DNA from: Persea americana
Taxonomy: Eukaryota > Streptophyta > Magnoliopsida > Laurales > Lauraceae
Direction: 5' to 3'
Assembly: GCA_029852735.1 (NCBI GenBank)
Contig: CM056813.1
Coordinates: 44,413,682-44,477,681 of the forward strand
Length of the DNA stretch: 64,000 bases
Shown piece by piece: positions 55,758-64,000 of the stretch; within the stretch, counting starts at the first letter, position 1, and every line of letters starts with the position of its first letter. A model generated the notes under the pieces. It did no database searches and was not told the DNA's origin. It saw nothing but the letters and a program-made list of their open reading frames with translations. The position numbers and the translations under genes were made by a program.

Positions 55758-56134
55758 CAAGTTTCTCTTAGAATTGTGATATGACTTTTGATAGAGAATG
55801 TTAGTTGCTTCATGCTTGATGTATTTAAATATTTTGTATCTATTTAAATGCAATGCATTCTCTCTTTTGCCATTGATAATGTGAATAAATAACATTAAAA
55901 TAATGTGAATACATAGCAACAAAATAATGTTTGAAGTCATCAATTGATCATCATATGCCCCCCTCAAACGAAAATCCTGGGTCCGCCACTAGGCATCGGA
56001 GTGCCTTCGGCTGACAGCAGGCAGGGCCTCTGACTTCTGTCTCTCTCCTTCCCTTTCAGGTCTCAAGCGTTCGGTCTTTCCCTAAAGAGTTCTACACTCA
56101 TCTAACTAAGTAGGTGTCATTTTCGGCACCTACA

Positions 56135-56524
56135 GTAGTAATATTTATTATTTAGAAATTCTTTCACATACCAATTACCTTTTACATACCAATTTCTGAA
56201 AAAGAGTCTCCCTCTTGAGAAATTATGGTAAATCCCCTGCCCTTTTAATGAATTCTTCAAAGGCGCCGTTCAACTGTGGGACAAACTTTTTAAACAAGTT
56301 TTAAGAAGAATATGCCTTTTGAACCCTTTTTAAGAACTTAAAAATGCCATTAGATGTTTTAGAAGGAGCATATTATTAACAATTATTGGTTTCAATAAGT
56401 AATATTTGATAGAACACTTTCTATACACAAATGATCCTAAAAAAGGTGAGAACAGCTCCTTACCCCTGTGGTAAGGAGTTGCAGTTCTAATTGAGAGGTC
56501 CAGGGTCTCATATATGTAAGATGC
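56135..56524. other. Unassigned flank right of the solo LTR
   Basis: AT-rich, with no gene or element ends recognised. Confidence 0.3.
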
Positions 56525-56645
56525 TTTTACCTTGCATGCGTTAGTTGTGTGTCCTCACATGTGCGAGTCCTTGTTACCTTACATGTGTGAGTTGTATCTC
56601 CTTACATGTACGAGTTCCCATTATCTCACTTGTGCAAGCCTCTCA
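56525..56645. repeat. Five-copy ~24-bp minisatellite
   Basis: Imperfect units of CCTTACATGTGCGAGTTGTATCT type at about 56531, 56554, 56578, 56601 and 56625. Non-coding. Confidence 0.65.
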
Positions 56646-59600
56646 AGAGCCGAGTCCCTTAGATGGGCTACCAAAAAACTGATCCCAAAAGGTGATTTAC
56701 TTTTATGAAAATATGGAAAATGTTGTAGGGATAAAACTTAAAAACTCTCATTCCTTTTTAGCAAAATAGGGCCAGTTATGATCAATCCGAACCCTCTTAT
56801 GTGATATAGGTAGAGGTCCTCGTGTATAGGGCCAGGTCGATAGGACAGACTCCACATGAGCTCCGCTTGCAATAGGCCAGAGGTGGGCTATGATGTTAGG
56901 TCCATGGTACAAGGCATGTGCGACCAATAGTTAGAAAGCTCAGGTCCATGCCTTTCTTTGCTTAAAGTTTGGCTCAATCCACAACATACATAGCACAAAC
57001 ATGCGTGTATGAGTTGAGCTTGGGTCTGAACTTTTGGGATGCAGGCTAGATTTGGACTCGATCTTAGACCCGGTAACTAAAATGGACTATCTTTGGACAA
57101 CATTAGTTTTTATTGTAATTCAATCCAATGGTTGTTAATGGTTGGATCCATGTCAAATTTATATGGATGTCAACTCAAATCCATTGAAAGTTGCAGGCAG
57201 ACCAACCCAAGGCCATGGAATGAATGTGTGTAGCCCATTTCATAGCCTTACATTAAACACTTAAAAACATCTAATAGTCTGCACCAGAATTCTTCATGAC
57301 TGATGAAATTTTATCTTTTGGCGTCGTTGTTTCATGTATTTTGGCATCCTATTATATTTTCATGTAGAATCAATTGTCGGAATCTGATCCATTTTGTAAT
57401 CAAGTCCCTCTTTTAATATAACATTCCTATTTCAGAAAAAAATAAAAAAATAAAAAAATAATAGTCTGATTATTTTTAAAGCACTCTTGAATTTGCTAGG
57501 GCTGTAACAGCAGCTTCCTACAGCAAAGCTGCCAATGGTCCAATCTCCTCAACCAAGGGAGTACATGTGGAGTTTTAAGGAAGGACTCAAGTTGGGCCAT
57601 GGGCCTCTAGCTCATGACAAGCCCATATTGGAAATTCTAGGCTCACAAAAGCCCAGTTTGTGGCTCATAATTAAGAATCCAAGAATCTTAGGCTATCGAA
57701 AGAGGATGATCTCTCTCTCTCTCCCTTTATTCTTTTTTTTTTTTTTTTTGGCTAAGAGAAGGCATTACATTGAAAAGAAAACAAAAGGTTATAAGATAGA
57801 CTTAAGATCCTTAAGTCAACGGAAAACAAAACATCCTCAAATAGTATGAAATAAACTTAACCAAGTTCAAGAATAGCCCATTACATGTATATATACTCTT
57901 CCTCTTCAAACTTTCTGTGAATATTTTTTTTCCCTCCTGGAGCCCTTGGCTCAATGTGGATGGTTCTTTATGTGATAGTCAGAGACACTCACATGGGTTC
58001 CAGCTTGCCTTCCCAAGCTCAGCCCATTCATCGACAGGCATGATGTGTAAAGAAAGAATAGGCACACAATGGGAAATTTGGTGTAACCAGATGGATGTCA
58101 CCCTTTTGCATACGCTACAAATGTTCCTGGCCCACCAAGTGACCCCTTGAAGAAAAAAAAAATGATGTTCTCCACCTCAGGACATGTTTTCCTCTTGTTA
58201 CCTTTCTATCTAATAATAAAATGAGAGACTCAATGCCACATAAGATCCCGTTTAAGACACATTTAATGCACCTGTCTCATATGGATCCGCACCGACGCAT
58301 GTAATTCACAAAATCAAATACCACGTCCTGTTGGTTGTTGTACTGTTCACTTTTTGTTAATTATCTTGATTACGATCCATTACTAGACAAAAATGGGGCC
58401 CTGATTAAGGACACTTCATAACCAAACTGGGGTGGTAGGGTAAGAGAAAATGCCAGACAATAGCTTTCTTTTCTGTTGAGCTTTTAACTGGAAATGTGAT
58501 GGTTGAGTTTGATTCTACCATTAGGATTTCATTACTTTGAAATTATTGAGTTTGAGTTGCTTTAAATCAATCATTTAAAACTCACGTCAATGGCTTTCCA
58601 TGTCACAAGTGCATGGAAATTTTGTTGTTTTGGTTTTGTATTTATGCAATTGAAAAGGATGGGAAAGGATTGTGGGTCCAACCGAGACAAATGAGATCTG
58701 AAGAGTCACCTTTAGCAGATCCCATTTGGTAATAGTATATTGAGTAGAAGCAAGTGTTCAAAACCTTGTGGAATTGAATTAGGCTGGAACTGACACAAAT
58801 CCAGTGGCAAGCCCAGAAGCACATGGGGGTTCATTCTACAATAATTGGAAAGAGTTGGGTTAAGGAAAGATGCATGTTAAGTCAAAACCTTCATAACAAG
58901 GGTTGCTAAGCCAGTTGGCAACCCAGCTGCCCGTTACACTGTTGCCAAAGGGTCGCTTTCTAGGTATGTCACTCTTTCCACGGGTGTGCGCTTTTCTTCG
59001 GCGTGTGTGGGCTTTACTTCTAATTTTGTAGGCTTCCTCTTCCTACTTGTGAGGGCTCTTCTTTTCTCACTTCTATCGGCTCTCTTTGGTATCAGGCCCC
59101 CTTGTCTGGGTACATCTCTGTTTTTTCTAAGTCAAAACCTTATTGTCATAGAGGAAATGACCTGGTATTCGACCCTAACATACAAGCTACCAGGTTTGTC
59201 TATCATCATACACATGGTTTGCATCATGCATGAATGAACTCTGGGTCATTCAATGGCCATTGGATGATCCCAGGTTGCATCTTCATTTCCCCATCATGCA
59301 TCACAGCGGACTCCACCAGGATGGGGCGGAACTTGGGGGCCTAAGGGTGAGCAATGGCCTCTGCAGAAATTTTGGAAAGCCCTTGAAGTTCTCAGAAATT
59401 TACTCTTTTTTCACATTGGCCCCCAGAAGAATTTTATTTTTTACATAGTGGTCCCCAGGAAACTTCCGGCTTTTGCCATTGCACAAAGAGTTGTTGTTTT
59501 CAAGGACAATCCTAGGCTAATTCGATGAGCCAAAAGGTTATTTATATTATTTGGGGATATAAGAATAGTACAAGTGGCATCACCCAGTACGTTTTGGGCC

Positions 59601-60696
59601 ACCTACAATAGTGCTTTTCTATACGTTTGCTCCAAAAATTAAAAACACCCACTATGGCGGCTTAGCCGCATTCTGTTTTGTATTCCTCTCCAACTTGTAG
59701 CGTTTAATCTCTTTCCATGTGGGGAAGGTCCTTACCATCTTATGTTGAGGACCACTGTGTGGGGCCCACCTTGGTACTCCATGTCGAATTAAGCATGTGG
59801 CTAAGAACACCGGTGAATCTCTCAATTATAAGTCTTAATCTGTGACTCGAGAGTTTGGATGAGGATCAAAACTCCGGTAAAGAGTCTTGAATAAACATCT
59901 AATTCAAGTGAGGCTAATCTCTTTGGTGAAGAGATGAGGGATACCGGGAATAGTAGAGTCCATATTGGTCGTGACTCCTCGGGATTGTTATAAATAGGGG
60001 GGGGGGCCTAATTTATCATCTAGAAGATTTGAGAGCATTTGCAAGGATTTCACGGGATTTATCTCACACCCGAACACAAAAAGGTTCTTAGCGAGTTCGG
60101 TTCCGACACCCATCTGGAACTAACAATTCCAACCAAAATATAGTTGAAATTATATGAATGCGATCAGTCTTCTTAATTTTATTACATTATAGACTAATTC
60201 ACGAGTGCCATAACTAGGTTTTCAGTTATTTCTAAAGAAATATATATTTTACATGATGATTGTAATATTCTAAAATAGAAAATTTTAGGTATTCCTCCAT
60301 TATGTTAAAGACTATGAATTCACAAGTGACATAGTAGATCAATTATAAAATCACTCGATATAGTATGACTACTAGTTAGTGGGTTCTCATTTGGTCAATC
60401 AACCCAGCTTCTCTATTCATTTCTTATTTCCATACAACATCTACTAAAAATCTTATAAATTGCCAAACACTTCAAGGTATATTAAAATTTGTAGAAATTT
60501 CCAAACACCATAAGTGACTTAATATTATAATTTGACACTATTTTATTCTGTGATAATGGAATCTTACAATAATTAAATTTGGTGATATTATATTCATCGT
60601 TTATCCAAACACCCCCTAAGTCATTGCATCATGATCATCTCGATTAAAAAGGATTCTCACGAAAAGATTGTGATATGTTCAACATCTCGAATATTA
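56646..60696. other. Mostly unassigned DNA with weak transposon traces
   Basis: A T run followed by GGCTAAGAGAAGGCATTACATTG (57731-57770) looks like the reverse complement of a LINE or retroposon tail. The stretch around 59330-59470 (GGGGCGGAACTTGGGGGCC and GTGGTCCCCAGGAAACT) resembles decayed hAT ends. TTATAAATAGGGG at about 59988 with a following leader-like stretch resembles an LTR promoter. TATCCAAACACCCCCTA near 60604 resembles a MITE end. No ORF has a recognisable family. Confidence 0.35.
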
Positions 60697-60704
60697 GTGT
60701 CATG

Positions 60705-61303
60705 TAGAAGTGAAAACTCGGCACGTCCCAGCTAAGGGTGGCCCAACCATGCCTATGTTGTGCTGTGCTGGCCCGTGAAGTTGTGTCATGCCTAGACCAG
60801 CTAGGGCTCGGCCTAAGGCACAGATTTATCCACGCTATGTTGGGCCATGCCCCAATTGTGCGGCCCACTGGCCGGCCCACATGCCTCTTCTAAATTAAAA
60901 AAGAAATTATATAAATTGAAAGAGACTTATGGAGTTTTAAGGGTTCTTGACTTGAACTAAAGTTGACACTATTAAAATAAATGCACAAACATTAATGCTA
61001 ATTTACAAATGTATAATAAATCTTCACTTATTTTGAATTTAATGCTTTATTTTTATAAAAAATTAAAAAGTTTATATATGGGTTGTGTCGTGTCGTGCCT
61101 CGGCTCAAGCACCCTGGCCCAGCACGGTGCAGCAAAGGACCGGCACGGCACAATTAAGGACTGGGCTGTGCCATGCCATGCCACGGGCCAGGGCTCCTTG
61201 AACCAGCACGGCCCATCTTTTGGGTCGTGTTATGCCAAGCAGGCCCAGTCAAAAACGGTCAGCTGGCCAGGCATGGTTTGCGGCCGCCCAGTTTTCACCT
61301 CGA
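60705..61303. mobile_element. Small non-autonomous hAT element (599 bp)
   Basis: Terminal repeats TAGAAGTGAAAACT and, inverted from the right end, TCGAGGTGAAAACT differ at three positions (one of them adjacent to the end). The flanks carry the perfect 8-bp duplication GTGTCATG (60697-60704 and 61304-61311). The interior is rich in GGCACGG, GGCCC and CATGCC words in both orientations around an AT-rich centre. No transposase. The frames over it (60644-60880 and 61009 onward) are not genes. Confidence 0.78.
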
Positions 61304-61384
61304 GTGTCATGGTATGCTTTAACAAGATTGCCTCACTTAACTCATTATTCTTGTCTCTAAACCTGATCTTTCCTCTTTTTTTTC

Positions 61385-61518
61385 AGATACGACCCTACAA
61401 ATCTATCAAGTCAAGAGGTTGGTGTGAGGCCACTGTTTCATGTGGTGAGGTGATTGATTTCTTTGATTCTATGTTGAACATTGACCAGTCAGAGAAGGGT
61501 ATGCTGTTGGTTTCCTAA
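61385..61518 (+). pseudogene. Possible exon of an unrecognised gene
   Basis: A strong acceptor (pyrimidine run then TTTCAG at 61379-61384) is followed by an open frame of 44 codons with balanced composition (RPYKSIKSRGWCEATVSC, then EVIDFFDSMLNIDQSEKG), ending in TAA. A GGTATG inside 61498-61504 could instead be the donor. I do not recognise the family. The small hAT element lies just upstream, in what would be the intron. Confidence 0.3.
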
Positions 61519-62757
61519 TCAATGGAAGAGAAGCTTTCACACAAGCAAAATGGGTTAATAAAGTACTGACATATATTGAGGGTGAAGTGTAGGTCAACCT
61601 TAGGAGCCAAGTTAAAAAAAGGTGTGTTGGATGGGATTGAGGTGCACTGTCCAGCTCAATACAATATAATAAAATAAAGAAATGAAGAGTAAAGCAATTG
61701 AGTGGGAAGAAGAAGCCAAGAAACATAAGAAAGCTAGAAATCTTATATGAGTGTTTCATTGAACTGAATTCTTTTATTTGGGGCCAAGGTAGATAGCCCA
61801 TCATTTCATTGTGTGATTATTGGCCTGGGAACCCACTTACCCTTTTCCTGAAAATATATATGTAGTAGAATGTAAGGTTTCCTGTTTTGAACCACAACCA
61901 AACTACTGCTATCTATGATCTCACCAAGGAAACGCCTATTAGTTCACCTTTCAAACAAAAAAAAAAAGGACTTCTAGTTCACCATGGGCCATGCATGTTG
62001 AGGAACACAAGTGGATGGTTCTCAATTGGCCAAGTATTAAGTTGAATCTCTTTTTCAACATCATCATGGAATTTGGATGGCCCATGCAACTAAAGTCTTC
62101 GACATTAGGGTAACAAAAACCTAATCCATCAACTAGCACCAATATAGAACTGACAATCAGAAAGAAACTCCTCAACAAAGTGCGACATATGAATAGGAAA
62201 AACAAACCCACACGGGATGATAATTCTTTCAGTCAAAGAGACTTCTATACCAAGCCGATAGAGGGGCCCATCATATAAACGGTCTGGATCTGTGCTTTCT
62301 TTTTCTGAATGAAAAGCTTGGCAAAGAATATATATCACCGCATTATGTTGCTCCATAAACCATACTACTCCCTAACTTGATAAATTACAACAATCAAATG
62401 ATCAAATAACACACTCATTCTATCACCCACCAAAATTAGTCTTATGATCTTAACACTCAAACTACTTCAAAATGAGATTCATTTGACTGAGATCAAGTCC
62501 TGAACAAAATCAATATAAGAATCATTTGAGAATTACCGTAATCTTAGATAATGGATGGGAAACTAAAATAAAAATATATAATTTTTACCAACTCCTTGCA
62601 TATAGTCTAGTGTGTTACTGTCAATATTTTTTTGTTTGGGGTTTCTATCTTTCTTTTTATCTCTTCATCTTTAGGAATGGAGGAATCATAATCATTTTAA
62701 GTATAGATACAGAACAGTCTCCATCTGGCAAAACAACAAAATATATCAGCAACATCG
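61519..62757. other. Unassigned DNA
   Basis: No gene, repeat array or element end recognised; A- and T-rich runs only. Confidence 0.3.
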
Positions 62758-62952
62758 GTGGTCCAAATCAGTATAATAATCAGATTTTTGGATACAGCAA
62801 TCCATGGCCGGTCCATGGGTCCCCATCTTCCTTGGAAAAATTTGTGGAATCTAGACCTTTCATCCAAACTAAAGATCTTTGCTTACAAACTATTGCAGAA
62901 CCGGTTAGCCACAAATAGCAAAAAAATCAGTACAATACCCTCAGTACTGTGA
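62758..62952 (+). pseudogene. LINE reverse-transcriptase tail fragment (zf-RVT-like)
   Basis: The frame 62758-62952 contains LPWKNLWNLDLSSKLKIFAY followed by KLLQNRLAT. This matches the W-K-lW-l-lP-K-k-F-wr-l-nrLpT pattern of the zinc-binding region after RT in plant LINEs. Only about 40 residues are recognisable, so it is a short degraded relic. Confidence 0.5.
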
Positions 62953-63152
62953 TTTTATTATAATTTGGGAAGTGCAAAATATTTAATTGCGCGAAAATCT
63001 ACATGCAGAAGATGTTTCGATCGGATTGTCAAAGACGCATGGCCTAAAGACCCCGTATTTAAAGGGGCTGGTGTTAACGACTGCTAATGCTGCATGCAGA
63101 AAAGTTCTACAAGAATATTTAGCGAAAGCTTACATCATGTTGCGATCCGAAG

Positions 63153-63443
63153 TGTGAGACCCCATTCCGTTAGGATAATCCTTTGAGGTAAGACCAGATG
63201 AAGTGATCCCATGAGCCAAGAAAGGGGCATCTGCAAGGGTAAGGGTGGAGTACTTCAGTAAGCACCATGAGGCTTCATCTAAGTCTCACATCGGAAATAT
63301 CAAAGTCCTGACCCTCGGCTTATAATGTGCGACATGGCCTTAACACCACATGATGCCTTTTAAAATCATGCAGTAAGATTGACTTGGAATCCCATGAGCT
63401 AAAGCGGACAATCTCATGACGATAGTGGGCTTGAGTCATCACA
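63153..63443 (+). repeat. Short LTR-like sequence next to a primer-binding site
   Basis: Starts TGTGAGACCCC, contains TCTCACATCGGAAATAT and ends GAGTCATCACA, three bases before a TGGTATCAGAGC site. A second, diverged copy of its 3' half (TCCCACATCGGAAATATTC ... GAAGCGGACAATATCATG) lies at about 63567-63705, after another TGTGAGATC at 63489. The spacing suggests a compact TRIM-like or rearranged element. Confidence 0.5.
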
Positions 63444-63446
63444 AAA

Positions 63447-63458
63447 TGGTATCAGAGC
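63447..63458 (+). other. Primer-binding site (initiator tRNA-Met type)
   Basis: TGGTATCAGAGC follows the LTR-like end CATCACA after three bases, in plus orientation. Confidence 0.75.
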
Positions 63459-63714
63459 CGATAAAGGCTCTATTTCTGGTAGGTAGAATGTGAGATCTCA
63501 CCTGCCTAGGCTTGCATGTCTTTTGTTTGTTTGCTTGATTATCTCCCAGGGGACTTCGACTACACTAAATCCCACATCGGAAATATTCACGTCCTGACCA
63601 TGGCTATAAAACTGCAAACTAGCCTTAACTCCATATGAGGCCTTTTAAAACCGTGCGGCAAGGTTGGGTAAAAATCGTATGAGCGGAAGCGGACAATATC
63701 ATGTGAGGCCTGAC

Positions 63715-64000
63715 TATGTAATGCCTATCCTATAAACACACTCTCTTGTGTTTTAGGTCTAAGTTTAGATCTTTTAGGGGTGGGTGTAGCAACTTAGCCT
63801 ACACTTTTAGGTATTCCAAATTAGTGGCTCTAATCTTCCATAATTCAAATGGAGTTTTATTTGTCCTTTTGAATGGTATTCTATTTAACATATGACAAGT
63901 TGTAAGAAGAGCTTCCCCTCGTAAGTTATTGTGTAGTCTAGATCTGTTTAACATCGAACTCACCATTTCAACTAAGGTTCTATTTTTTTCTTTCTACTAC
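63715..64000 (-). pseudogene. Ty1/copia integrase fragment running out of the window
   Basis: Reading leftward from 64000, the minus strand gives RTLVEMVSSMLNRSRL, GEALLTTCHMLNRIP, KTPFELWKIRATNLEYLKV, a TAG (63799-63801) and RPKTQESVFIG. This is the conserved C-terminal part of the copia integrase core (NRT..EM, GEA..TA.Y..NR.P, TPYELW, YLRVWG, K..CVFLGY), including its catalytic Glu region. A second TAG follows at 63725-63727. The rest of the element lies beyond 64000. Confidence 0.88.

Larger units (their letters stand above)
44680..55989 (+). mobile_element. Large hAT DNA transposon (TTF/DUF4371 type) containing a nested gypsy element
   Basis: The left end AGCAAGGGCGGACCCA and right end TGGGTCCGCCAC form imperfect inverted repeats (GGCGGACCCA), typical of hAT/Tip100-like elements. 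The 8-bp duplication TAGGCATC is perfect at 44672-44679 and 55990-55997. A plus-strand transposase occupies the right end. The left end has a first exon ending in a GTGAGC donor. The 11.3 kb includes a chromovirus of about 7 kb. Confidence 0.88.
44061..56134. repeat. Solo LTR split by a hAT element
   Basis: Left part 44061-44679 begins TGTGTGGGAGC, and right part 55998-56134 ends GGCACCTACA. They are flanked by GTAGC (44056-44060) and GTAGT (56135-56139), a probable 5-bp duplication with one mismatch. The LTR is about 756 bp without the insertion. It contains a series of AGCTCGGC(A/T) words at 44130-44290. Its joined centre (ACTTAGGCATC then GGAGTG) is a word common in plant LTRs, which supports the joint. 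No internal domain of this element is present. The frame at 44111-44674 is non-genic. Confidence 0.65.

Noticed and set aside
57900..58150. LINE coding region upstream of the T-run tail at 57731
   Set aside because: The minus-strand translation gives no convincing RT or zinc-knuckle motif.
59740..60136. Solo LTR with TATAAATAGG
   Set aside because: TG...CA borders can be proposed, but I found no matching target duplication, so it is only mentioned in the region entry.

Overview
This is nuclear DNA of a flowering plant with a repeat-rich genome: it carries spliced plant-type genes, plant-specific transposon families and fragments of plant housekeeping genes, and no intact host gene that I can recognise. 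Almost all of it is transposable elements nested inside each other. No rRNA, tRNA, CRISPR or bacterial-type signals were seen.

Block 1 (1-36071) is the right-hand part of a CACTA DNA transposon whose left terminus lies before the window. Subterminal repeats of the GGCCGCCGCTAAAA type occur at 1-236 and 35740-36058, and the 3' terminus TTTTCTTGTAGTG lies at 36059-36071. The CACTA DNA carries captured pieces of two unrelated host genes, both antisense to the window: two exons of a GPN-loop GTPase of the QQT1/GPN2 type (747-1047) and exons of the PP2A scaffolding subunit A (1722-1791, 31029-31065 and 31226-31306).

Inserted into a PP2A-A exon is a giant Ty3/gypsy retrotransposon of the Tat/Ogre group in minus orientation (1792-31028; LTRs 1792-4302 and 28369-31028). 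It has a basic extra ORF1, gag, protease, a G-patch segment, RT, two RNase H domains and integrase on the minus strand. Between pol and the 3' LTR lies a plus-strand, multi-exon gene (5537-10366) encoding a plant mobile domain, an acidic stretch and a coiled coil, with its own TATA box. A BED/DUF659-type hAT transposon (13909-19699), itself carrying a 313-bp tandem array, is inserted in the RT-RNase H domain.

Block 2 (36072-44060) holds copia LTR and RT/RNase H relics, a 134-bp tandem array and unassigned AT-rich DNA. Block 3 (44061-56134) is a solo LTR split by a second, large hAT element (44680-55989; TTF/DUF4371-type transposase at the right end), which in turn holds a decayed chromovirus-type gypsy element (about 46.4-53.6 kb, minus strand). 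Block 4 (56135-64000) is mostly unassigned, with a small non-autonomous hAT element (60705-61303), a LINE RT-tail fragment, an LTR-like sequence with a primer-binding site, and the edge of a copia integrase in the last 290 bases.

Inferred order of insertion in block 1: gene capture by CACTA, then Tat/Ogre, then hAT. In block 3: LTR element and its reduction to a solo LTR, then hAT; the chromovirus inside the hAT is probably last. The target-site duplications and the restored reading frames at the joints support these orders. All coding regions are broken by stops or frameshifts to some degree; the BED-type hAT transposase and the Tat integrase core are the best preserved.
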